Source: Eubacteriales Family XIII. Incertae Sedis bacterium
GTDB taxonomy: Bacteria; Bacillota; Clostridia; Peptostreptococcales; Anaerovoracaceae
DNA length: 5,045 bases
Assembly (NCBI GenBank): GCA_031283865.1
Contig: JAITAX010000108.1
Coordinates: 1 to 5,045 of the forward strand
Direction: 5' to 3'
Part shown: one piece after another, positions 1 through 5,020 of the stretch
How the letters are laid out: every line of letters starts with the position of its first letter
Position numbering within the stretch: the first letter of the stretch is position 1
The notes under the pieces: generated by a model
Told to the model about the DNA's origin: nothing
What the model saw: the letters and a program-made list of their open reading frames with translations, nothing else
Databases searched by the model: none
Translations under genes and position numbers: made by a program

Positions 1-151
1 CGCGACGGAAGTGGTCGCCGAAGATGTTCCCGCAGAGGTTATAGCCGAAGAAACGGCGGAAGCGCCTGCGGAGGATGTCCCCGCTGATAACGCTGAAGCT
101 CCGGTTGAAGAAGAAACACCGGAAGCAGCCGAAGCCGATAAGAATGAATAA
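1..151 (+). CDS. C-terminal tail of an acidic protein, possibly ribosomal protein L21 (5' end outside window)
   Basis: An open frame enters from the left edge (first full codon at 2) and ends with TAA at 149-151, giving 49 visible residues. They are almost all Ala, Glu, Asp, Pro and Val in a loose repeating pattern (AEDVPAEVIAEETAEAPAEDVP and similar), with no hydrophobic core. This is a disordered, strongly negative C-terminal tail rather than a folded domain. The gene ends 29 bases before rpmA. In most bacteria rplU (L21) precedes rpmA, directly or through the small protease gene prp, so the likeliest identity is L21 with an acidic C-terminal extension. None of the L21 core is in the window, so this rests on gene order alone. 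An RNase E/G-type protein with an acidic tail is an alternative. The open frame and its end are certain; the identity is not. Confidence 0.6.
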   Translation, partial: ATEVVAEDVPAEVIAEETAEAPAEDVPADNAEAPVEEETPEAAEADKNE

Positions 152-169
152 TATTAACGAGAAAATAGC

Positions 170-174
170 GAGGT
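170..174 (+). promoter_or_regulatory. Ribosome binding site of rpmA (GAGGT)
   Basis: GAGGT lies six bases before the ATG at 181. The reading frame upstream is closed by TAG at 166-168, and the four codons between (CGA GGT AGA ACA) include no start codon. The RBS and the upstream stop together fix the rpmA start at 181 and exclude a longer N-terminus. Confidence 0.75.
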
Positions 175-180
175 AGAACA

Positions 181-441
181 ATGGCAAGTAAAAAAGGTGT
201 AGGCAGTTCAAAGAACGGTCGCGAGAGTGCGGCGAAACGGCTTGGCGTCAAACGCGGCGACGGTCAATATGTCAGCGCGGGCAGTATTCTCGTGCGGCAG
301 AGGGGTACGAAGTTCCACCCCGGCAACAATGTGGGCATAGGCGGGGACGACACGCTGTTCGCGAAGATCGACGGCGCGGTCAAATTTGAAAGATACGACA
401 AGACGCGAAAACAGGTCAGCGTGTATCCGAAAGCACTGTAG
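181..441 (+). CDS. rpmA: 50S ribosomal protein L27
   Basis: An 86-residue protein that matches L27 along its whole length. It has the basic N-terminus ASKKGVGSSKNGRES, then AKRLGVKRGDGQYV, the signature VRQRGTKFHPGNNVG (about residues 38-52) and DDTLFAKIDGAVKFE. L27 is a component of the large ribosomal subunit. Its flexible N-terminal tail reaches towards the peptidyl transferase centre and helps place the tRNA acceptor ends. The start is fixed by a GAGGT site and an in-frame stop just upstream. The protein begins at the mature terminus, without the short extension ending in a phenylalanine-alanine cleavage site that most Firmicutes L27 proteins carry and that the protease Prp removes. It is probably cotranscribed with the gene ending at 151, and its transcript is bounded by the hairpin at 450-478. 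Confidence 0.97.
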   Translation: MASKKGVGSSKNGRESAAKRLGVKRGDGQYVSAGSILVRQRGTKFHPGNNVGIGGDDTLFAKIDGAVKFERYDKTRKQVSVYPKAL

Positions 442-449
442 CGCCGGCC

Positions 450-478
450 GGCCCCTATGAAGCATAGGGGCCTTTTTT
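450..478 (+). terminator. Intrinsic terminator after rpmA
   Basis: GGCCCCTATG (450-459), a three-base AAG loop, and CATAGGGGCC (463-472) form a perfect 10-bp stem followed at once by six Ts (473-478). It begins nine bases after the rpmA stop. The opposite strand has no T run on its exit side, so it works only rightwards. It separates the ribosomal-protein gene from obg, which starts 34 bases later. No convincing promoter fits in that gap, so obg probably depends on read-through, on a promoter overlapping the hairpin, or on one inside rpmA. Confidence 0.9.
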
Positions 479-512
479 CCGGATATACACCTTTTTAGGG
501 TTTGGGGCAGGC

Positions 513-1805
513 ATGTTTGTAGACAGGGCGGTCATCACCATCAAATCGGGCAAGGGCGGCGCGGGCGCCGTGTCGTTTCGCAGGGAACCCTATGTCCCGG
601 ACGGCGGCCCGGACGGCGGCGACGGCGGCAAGGGCGGCGACGTCGTATTCGTCGCGGACGGAAGTCTGCGCACCCTGATGGATTTCAGGTACAAGCGGCG
701 CTACGCGGCGCAGGACGGGCAGGACGGCGCAGGGCGCAAGCGCTTCGGGAAAAACGGAGAAACGCTCATAATCAAGGTTCCCCCCGGCACGGTCGTCACG
801 GACGAGGCCGGCGGTCTTGTCATACGGGATCTCGTTCTCGCCGGAGACAGCGTCGTCGCCGCAAAGGGCGGGCGGGGCGGCAAGGGCAATGTGAATTTCA
901 AAACGCCCGTGCGACAGGCGCCGAACTTCGCCGAAGCCGGCGGCTTTGCCACGGAACGAAAGGTGTTGCTCGAACTCAAGCTGATCGCCGACGTCGGTCT
1001 GATCGGTTTTCCGAACGTCGGAAAATCCACCCTGCTCGCCGCGGCGACGAGCGCAAACCCGAAGATCGGCAACTATCCTTTCACGACGACGACGCCCAAT
1101 CTCGGCGTGGTCGAACTGTACGACACGAGCTTCGTCATGGCGGACATACCGGGGCTGATCGAGGGTGCGCATACGGGCGCGGGTCTCGGCGCAGATTTTC
1201 TCAAGCACATCGAGCGGACGAAAGTGCTGATTCACGTCGTGGACGTATCCGGCACGGAGGGACGGGATCCCGCGCAGGATTTGCGCCTGATCAACGCGGA
1301 GCTGGAATCGCATACCGTAAACTTATTACGTAAACCACAGTTGATCGCCGCCAACAAAATCGATCTGATCGACGCGGAAAGCGAGGCGTATCTCTCATTC
1401 AAGCGAGAGGCGGAAATGCTCGGTTTTGCCGTGTTTCCCGTGTCCGCGGCCGCGCGTCTCGGCGTTTCACCGCTGATGAAAGCCGCGGCCGGCGAGCTGG
1501 CCCGCATCGAAAACACGCACAGCGAAGAGGAAGAGACCCGCGCGTATTTCGATGTTATACGGCCCGAGGAGGATGCGCATTACCGGGATATCGAGATCTC
1601 CACGGACGGCGCCGTCTACGTGCTCGCGGGGCGGCAGCTTTCCAAGATTTTCAACTCGACGAATTTCAACGATATGGGTTCCGTGCGCTATCTGTACAAG
1701 CACATCGAAAAGAGCGGCGTTGCGGAGCGGCTCAAGTCGATGGGGCTCCGCGACGGGGATACGGTCCGCATCCACAATTTTGAATTTATTTGGTATGATG
1801 AATAA
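513..1805 (+). CDS. obg: GTPase Obg/CgtA, ribosome assembly factor
   Basis: 430 residues, the usual length for Obg. The N-terminal glycine-rich Obg fold covers about residues 1-158 (MFVDRAVITIKSGKGG at the start, then GGPDGGDGGKGGDV at 31-44 and KGGRGGKGN at 118-126). The G domain follows with every nucleotide-binding motif: G1 GFPNVGKS (165-172), G2 around TTTT (191-194), G3 DIPGLIEGA (211-219), G4 NKID (281-284) and G5 near SAA (311-313). A C-terminal OCT domain runs from about 345 to the end. Obg is a cytoplasmic GTPase that binds the 50S subunit late in assembly and is linked to the stringent response through ppGpp binding. The start at 513 matches the conserved MFVD N-terminus. Its ribosome binding site is weak (GGGGCAGG, 504-511). 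It lies downstream of the rpmA terminator, and the next gene starts 12 bases after its stop in the same frame. No damage is visible. Confidence 0.98.
   Translation: MFVDRAVITIKSGKGGAGAVSFRREPYVPDGGPDGGDGGKGGDVVFVADGSLRTLMDFRYKRRYAAQDGQDGAGRKRFGKNGETLIIKVPPGTVVTDEAGGLVIRDLVLAGDSVVAAKGGRGGKGNVNFKTPVRQAPNFAEAGGFATERKVLLELKLIADVGLIGFPNVGKSTLLAAATSANPKIGNYPFTTTTPNLGVVELYDTSFVMADIPGLIEGAHTGAGLGADFLKHIERTKVLIHVVDVSGTEGRDPAQDLRLINAELESHTVNLLRKPQLIAANKIDLIDAESEAYLSFKREAEMLGFAVFPVSAAARLGVSPLMKAAAGELARIENTHSEEEETRAYFDVIRPEEDAHYRDIEISTDGAVYVLAGRQLSKIFNSTNFNDMGSVRYLYKHIEKSGVAERLKSMGLRDGDTVRIHNFEFIWYDE
1771..1799 (+). promoter_or_regulatory. Possible extended -10 promoter for the HD/radical SAM gene, within the 3' end of obg
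   Basis: TCCACA (1771-1776, four of six matches to TTGACA) is followed after 17 bases by TATGAT (1794-1799, five of six to TATAAT), which is preceded by TGG, an extended -10 element. Transcription would begin near 1806, about a dozen bases before the ATG at 1818, giving an almost leaderless mRNA. Against this, TGGTATGAT also encodes the Trp-Tyr-Asp near the Obg C-terminus, so coding constraint could produce the match. A candidate only. Confidence 0.3.
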
Positions 1806-1817
1806 ATATTATATATT

Positions 1818-4208
1818 ATGGTTATAAATTCAATTCCGACAAAAGAGGATTGCCTGTCCCTGCTCAAAGACTTCGGCACGCCGGAGCATGTGATCCGCCA
1901 TTGCCTGACGGTGTCGGAGGTCGCGCGCCGCATAGGCGCGGCGCTCGCAGAGGCCGGCTTTGCGCTCGACCTCGACCTGATTGCGGCGGCGGGCCTGTTG
2001 CACGATATCGCGCGGACGGAGGCGCAGCACGCGCGCGTCGGCGCGGAGCTGCTGCGAAAGCAGGGCTATGCGCGAATTGCCGACATCGTGTCGCGGCACA
2101 TGGAGCACAGCTTTCCCGAGACGCTTGAGGCGGTTACGGAGCTTGATGCGGTCTGTCTCGGGGATCGCGTGATTCGCGAGAACGTCTGCGTCGGGTTTGA
2201 GCTGCGCATGGCGGATGTCCTCGCGCGCTTTTCCCACGATGCGCGCGCGGTGGCCGGAATCAAGGAGAGAATGGAGCGGAGCAGGGCTTTCATACGCAGG
2301 CTGGAGGCGCGGCTCGGACGGAGTTTGGACGAGATTTGCGGCGTGGCGGCGCCAAAGCTCGAGAATCTGCTGCTGCGCGTGGAAAAGCCGGGCAGATATG
2401 TGGGCGGAGAGCAGAACGCGGTGCGCAAGGATGCTTCTGCGGTTTCGTTGCGCTTTGCCCTCGCTTTCCCGGATATCTATGAGATCGGCATGTCGTGGAC
2501 GGGAATGCAGATACTGTATCATCTGCTGAACGAGCAGCCGGGCATCCAATGCGAACGCGTGTTTGCCCCGGCGCCGGATATGGCCGCCCTTATGGAAAAG
2601 CACGGCTTGCCGCTGTTCGCGCTGGAGTCGGGTAAGCCCGTGCGGCAGTTCGATATGCTGGGTTTCACGCTGCAATTTGAGCTTTCGTTTACGAATGTCG
2701 TCCACATGCTGCGGCAGTCCGGGCTGGCGCTGCGCAGCGCGGACCGCGCGGAGGCGGAGCCTTTGGTGATCGCGGGGGGGCCTTGCGCTTTCAATTCAGA
2801 GCCTTTGGCCGACGTCTTTGACTTGATTGTGATCGGGGACGGCGAGGAACTCCTGCCCGCGCTGTGCACGCTTTTCATAAGCGTCAAGAACAGCGGCCGG
2901 CCCGGGTACAAACGGGAATTTTTAAAAGAGGCGGCGCGGCTGGAGGGCGTGTACATACCATCGTTCTACGCGCCGCGCTACAGCGAATCGGGGGCATTTT
3001 CCGAACTCCAAAGGCTTACGGAGGACGCGCCGCGGCGCATCAAGCGGCACATCGTTTCGGATTTCTGCGAGGCGCCCATCCCGCTCAGGCCCGTGGTCCC
3101 CTTGATTGAAACGGTGCACAATCGCGCGGCTGTCGAGATATTCCGAGGCTGCACGCGGGGCTGCCGCTTCTGCCAGGCTGGCATGATTTACCGGCCCGTG
3201 CGGGAGCGCACGCAGTCGCTGATCCGCCAAAGCGTAGAGGCGCAGCTCGAAAACACGGGCTACGATGAAGTTTCGCTGCTCTCGCTCTCCACGGGCGACT
3301 ATTCCGGCATAGAGGTGCTCGTCATGCGGCTTATGGAATACTGCCGGCGCGAAAACGTATCCCTGTCCATTCCCTCGCTGCGCTTGGATTCCTTTTCTTC
3401 CGACATACTCAGAGAAATCCAAAAATATAAAAAATCGGGACTTACTTTCGCGCCGGAGGCCGGCAGCAGGCGCCTGCGAAACGTGATTAACAAGACGATT
3501 ACGGAGGAGGAGATCCTGACGGCTGTCGGGGAAGCCGCAAATCTCGGCTGGAGCCACATCAAGTTCTATTTCATGGTCGGTCTGCCCACGGAAACGCAGG
3601 AGGACCTTGACGCCATCGTCTCCGTTGTGAAGAAAGCGATGCAGACGGCGCGCGCCGTGCAGAAAAAGGGGAATCGTATGCTTTCGCTGACGGTCAGCGC
3701 TTCGAATTTCGTACCCAAACCGCACACGCCTTTCCAGTGGGCGGCGCAGGACAGCGAGAAGTCGCTGCTCGAAAAGAACCTGTATCTCAAGGAGGCCCTC
3801 GGCAGAATCAAGGGCGTAAGCTTTCGGTTCCACGATACGCGCAGCAGCCGCATCGAGGCGCTTCTCGCGCGCGGCGACCGGCGTATGCTGTCCGTGATCG
3901 AGCGTGCCGCCGCGCTCGGCTGCCGCTTCGACAGCTGGCAGGAGCATTTTCGTTACGATCTTTGGATGCAGGCTTTCGCCGACGAGGGCCTCTCCGCCGA
4001 CGCGTCCGCTTTCGCGACGGATGACCCGCTCCCGTGGGACCACATCAGCTGCGGCGTACACAGGGCCTATCTGCTGTCCGAATGGGAACGCGCCCGCTGC
4101 GAATACGTCACCCGCGATTGCAGAGAGGGCTGCACGGGCTGCGGCCTGAACTGCCGAAAGGACGACTCCGCCGGCGATTATTACAGGCGCGCGGGCGGAC
4201 CCGGTTAA
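1818..4208 (+). CDS. HD-domain/radical SAM fusion protein (TIGR03960-like radical SAM part), function unknown
   Basis: 796 residues in two parts. Residues about 8-175 form an HD metal-dependent phosphohydrolase-type domain with likely ligands H28, H62-D63 (LLHDIA) and D116 (CLGDRV), plus further histidines H94 and H97. Its sequence recalls the HD domains attached to MobA-like nucleotidyltransferases more than it recalls YqeK. After a linker of a few residues, about 178-796 match the uncharacterised TIGR03960 radical SAM family: a B12-binding-like N-terminal region (RYVGGEQNAVRKD, AFPDIYEIGMS, VIAGGPCAFNSEPLAD at about 317-332), the [4Fe-4S]/SAM motif FRGCTRGCRFC with C445, C449 and C452, SAM-barrel segments such as FAPEAGSRRLR (544-554) and FMVGLPTE (585-592), and a terminal CX3CX2CX3C motif (C768, C772, C775, C779). 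No DxHxxG cobalamin-ligand motif is visible. The ATG at 1818 is preferred because the upstream frame stops at 1803-1805 and no better start precedes the HD histidines, although no Shine-Dalgarno is present. The partner DUF2344 gene follows after five bases. Substrate and reaction are unknown. Confidence 0.92.
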   Translation: MVINSIPTKEDCLSLLKDFGTPEHVIRHCLTVSEVARRIGAALAEAGFALDLDLIAAAGLLHDIARTEAQHARVGAELLRKQGYARIADIVSRHMEHSFPETLEAVTELDAVCLGDRVIRENVCVGFELRMADVLARFSHDARAVAGIKERMERSRAFIRRLEARLGRSLDEICGVAAPKLENLLLRVEKPGRYVGGEQNAVRKDASAVSLRFALAFPDIYEIGMSWTGMQILYHLLNEQPGIQCERVFAPAPDMAALMEKHGLPLFALESGKPVRQFDMLGFTLQFELSFTNVVHMLRQSGLALRSADRAEAEPLVIAGGPCAFNSEPLADVFDLIVIGDGEELLPALCTLFISVKNSGRPGYKREFLKEAARLEGVYIPSFYAPRYSESGAFSELQRLTEDAPRRIKRHIVSDFCEAPIPLRPVVPLIETVHNRAAVEIFRGCTRGCRFCQAGMIYRPVRERTQSLIRQSVEAQLENTGYDEVSLLSLSTGDYSGIEVLVMRLMEYCRRENVSLSIPSLRLDSFSSDILREIQKYKKSGLTFAPEAGSRRLRNVINKTITEEEILTAVGEAANLGWSHIKFYFMVGLPTETQEDLDAIVSVVKKAMQTARAVQKKGNRMLSLTVSASNFVPKPHTPFQWAAQDSEKSLLEKNLYLKEALGRIKGVSFRFHDTRSSRIEALLARGDRRMLSVIERAAALGCRFDSWQEHFRYDLWMQAFADEGLSADASAFATDDPLPWDHISCGVHRAYLLSEWERARCEYVTRDCREGCTGCGLNCRKDDSAGDYYRRAGGPG

Positions 4209-4213
4209 ATCAA

Positions 4214-4912
4214 ATGAGATACTTGGTGAAATTCGAAAAAAAGGATAGGATGCTCTATATTTCTCACCTCGACGTGCAAAGGCTGTTTCATCGCGCGATC
4301 AAGATGCTGCACCTCGAACTGAAGTATTCAAAGGGTTTCAACCCGCATCCGAAACTCAGCTTTGCCCAACCTCTGTCGCTCGGACACGCTTCCGTTTCCG
4401 AATATCTGGAGTTCGAAACGGGGGGAGAATCCGCGGAATCGCCGGCCGCGCTCAAGAACCGATTCAACGCGCTGCTGCCGCAGGGCATTCGCATCCTCGA
4501 TGTGCGGCAGCTTCCGCATACGGGCAAGTCCGTTTCGTCTCTCGTCGCCGCCGCCAAGTATCGCATAGAGATTCCGTTTTTTTTCGCCTACAGAGAGGCG
4601 GTGATGGAGTTTTTCGGACGCGAGTTCATCATGGCGGAAATGCCGAAGAAAAAGAATACGCCCATCAATATCCGCCCCATGATCATCGCGCTCAAACCGC
4701 TTATGGTTAACGAGAACATTATTACGTTAACTTCGACCCTTCATTGCGGCAGCGCCTCCAATCTGAACCCGGAGCCCATGCTGCAATGCTTCTTCGCGTG
4801 CAGCGGCCGGGCCTACGACCGCACCGCCGTCACCTTTGAGCGAACGGCCATGCTCGGCTGGCAGGGGGACGTGCTGACGCCGTTGGAATATCTCTGCGGC
4901 ATCGAGTCATAA
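4214..4912 (+). CDS. Radical SAM-linked protein, DUF2344 (TIGR03936-type)
   Basis: A 232-residue protein with the hallmarks of the DUF2344 family concentrated in its first 70 residues: RYLVKFEKK (2-10), the ISHLD motif (16-20), YSKGFNPHPK (38-47), FAQPLSLG (50-57) and the SEYLEFE segment. Members of this family occur next to, or fused with, radical SAM proteins of the TIGR03960 type and have no established function. The pairing here, with only five bases between the genes, fits a two-component enzyme or an enzyme with its accessory protein. The ATG at 4214 is chosen because the family motif starts at the second residue. The open frame continues further upstream, but that stretch overlaps the end of the preceding gene and does not resemble the family. 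No strong Shine-Dalgarno is present, so translation is probably coupled to the upstream gene. An eight-T run at 4577-4584 encodes Phe-Phe-Phe and is a possible slippage or sequencing-error spot. No terminator hairpin is seen after the stop. Confidence 0.93.
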   Translation: MRYLVKFEKKDRMLYISHLDVQRLFHRAIKMLHLELKYSKGFNPHPKLSFAQPLSLGHASVSEYLEFETGGESAESPAALKNRFNALLPQGIRILDVRQLPHTGKSVSSLVAAAKYRIEIPFFFAYREAVMEFFGREFIMAEMPKKKNTPINIRPMIIALKPLMVNENIITLTSTLHCGSASNLNPEPMLQCFFACSGRAYDRTAVTFERTAMLGWQGDVLTPLEYLCGIES

Positions 4913-4917
4913 AAGCA

Positions 4918-4981
4918 ATTCTAAATCTTTCCATCAAATTCTTTAGAATATATTGACATTCATTCTATATTGATGTAGAAT
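4918..4981 (+). repeat. ATTCTA/TAGAAT repeats around the promoter, operator-like
   Basis: The hexamer ATTCTA occurs at 4918-4923 and 4962-4967, and its reverse complement TAGAAT at 4944-4949 and 4976-4981. The second pair is an inverted repeat with an 8-base spacer whose right arm is itself the -10 element. A compact palindrome ATTCT-TT-AGAAT lies at 4938-4949, just ahead of the -35 element. An 8-base direct repeat TATATTGA (4949-4956 and 4966-4973) is interleaved and includes part of the -35. Such an arrangement fits binding sites for a dimeric repressor covering the promoter. The region is AT-rich, which raises the chance background. Confidence 0.45.
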
Positions 4982-5013
4982 AGGATGCAGATTCATGGGA
5001 TTTGATGGAAGGA
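4926..5013 (+). repeat. Long-spaced inverted repeat whose right arm covers the ribosome binding site
   Basis: TCTTTCCATCAAAT (4926-4939) and ATTTGATGGAAGGA (5000-5013) are inverted copies with one mismatch (a T·G pair in RNA) in 14 positions, including 11 contiguous perfect pairs. The arms are 60 bases apart and bracket the whole promoter. The right arm overlaps the first bases of the AAGGAGG Shine-Dalgarno. A transcript reading through from upstream would contain both arms and could hide the ribosome binding site. A transcript from the local promoter would contain only the right arm. Confidence 0.55.
4953..4981 (+). promoter_or_regulatory. Strong sigma-70/sigma-A-type promoter for the gene at 5021
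   Basis: A perfect -35 TTGACA (4953-4958), a 17-base spacer and a -10 TAGAAT (4976-4981, five of six to consensus) form a near-ideal housekeeping promoter in an AT-rich stretch. Transcription is expected to begin near 4987-4989, leaving a leader of about 33 bases. The gene at 5021 therefore probably starts its own transcription unit. The surrounding repeats suggest that the promoter is repressed under some conditions. Confidence 0.85.
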
Positions 5014-5015
5014 GG
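5009..5015 (+). promoter_or_regulatory. Ribosome binding site (AAGGAGG) of the gene at 5021
   Basis: A full-strength AAGGAGG lies five bases before the ATG at 5021. It is by far the best Shine-Dalgarno in the window and contrasts with the weak or absent sites of obg, the fusion gene and the DUF2344 gene. It supports a real gene start despite only eight codons being visible. Confidence 0.85.
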
Positions 5016-5020
5016 CTGTT

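Noticed and set aside
461..489. Promoter for obg with TATACA (484-489) as the -10
   Set aside because: The -10 matches only four of six bases and the -35 position falls in the terminator hairpin with no similarity to TTGACA.
495..1313. 272-codon minus-strand open frame opposite obg
   Set aside because: A shadow of obg in GC-rich sequence. It has no recognisable family, and it runs antisense through the conserved Obg N-terminal and G domains.
1830..2705. 291-codon minus-strand open frame opposite the HD part of the fusion gene
   Set aside because: Same pattern of compositional shadow, with no domain and no credible ribosome binding site.
2774..2780. Seven-G run in the radical SAM gene as a frameshift site
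   Set aside because: It encodes the conserved-looking AGGP segment in frame, and the protein continues normally on both sides.
2922..4061. 379-codon open frame on the minus strand within the radical SAM gene
   Set aside because: It is antisense to a strongly supported conserved protein, has no recognisable domain and is Arg/Ala/His-rich as expected for the opposite strand of GC-rich coding DNA.
4034..4213. Longer N-terminus for the DUF2344 gene, starting at 4034
   Set aside because: It would overlap the end of the radical SAM gene by 175 bases. The extra residues are Arg-rich out-of-frame sequence, whereas the family begins at the Met at 4214.
4577..4584. Eight-T run within the DUF2344 gene as a phase-variation tract or frameshift
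   Set aside because: The frame stays open and the protein is full-length with family-like sequence on both sides. Eight Ts alone is weak evidence for programmed slippage.
4938..4949. ATTCTTTAGAAT palindrome as a terminator for the DUF2344 gene
   Set aside because: Five A/T-rich pairs with a two-base loop and no T run cannot form an effective intrinsic terminator. An operator half-site pair is more plausible.
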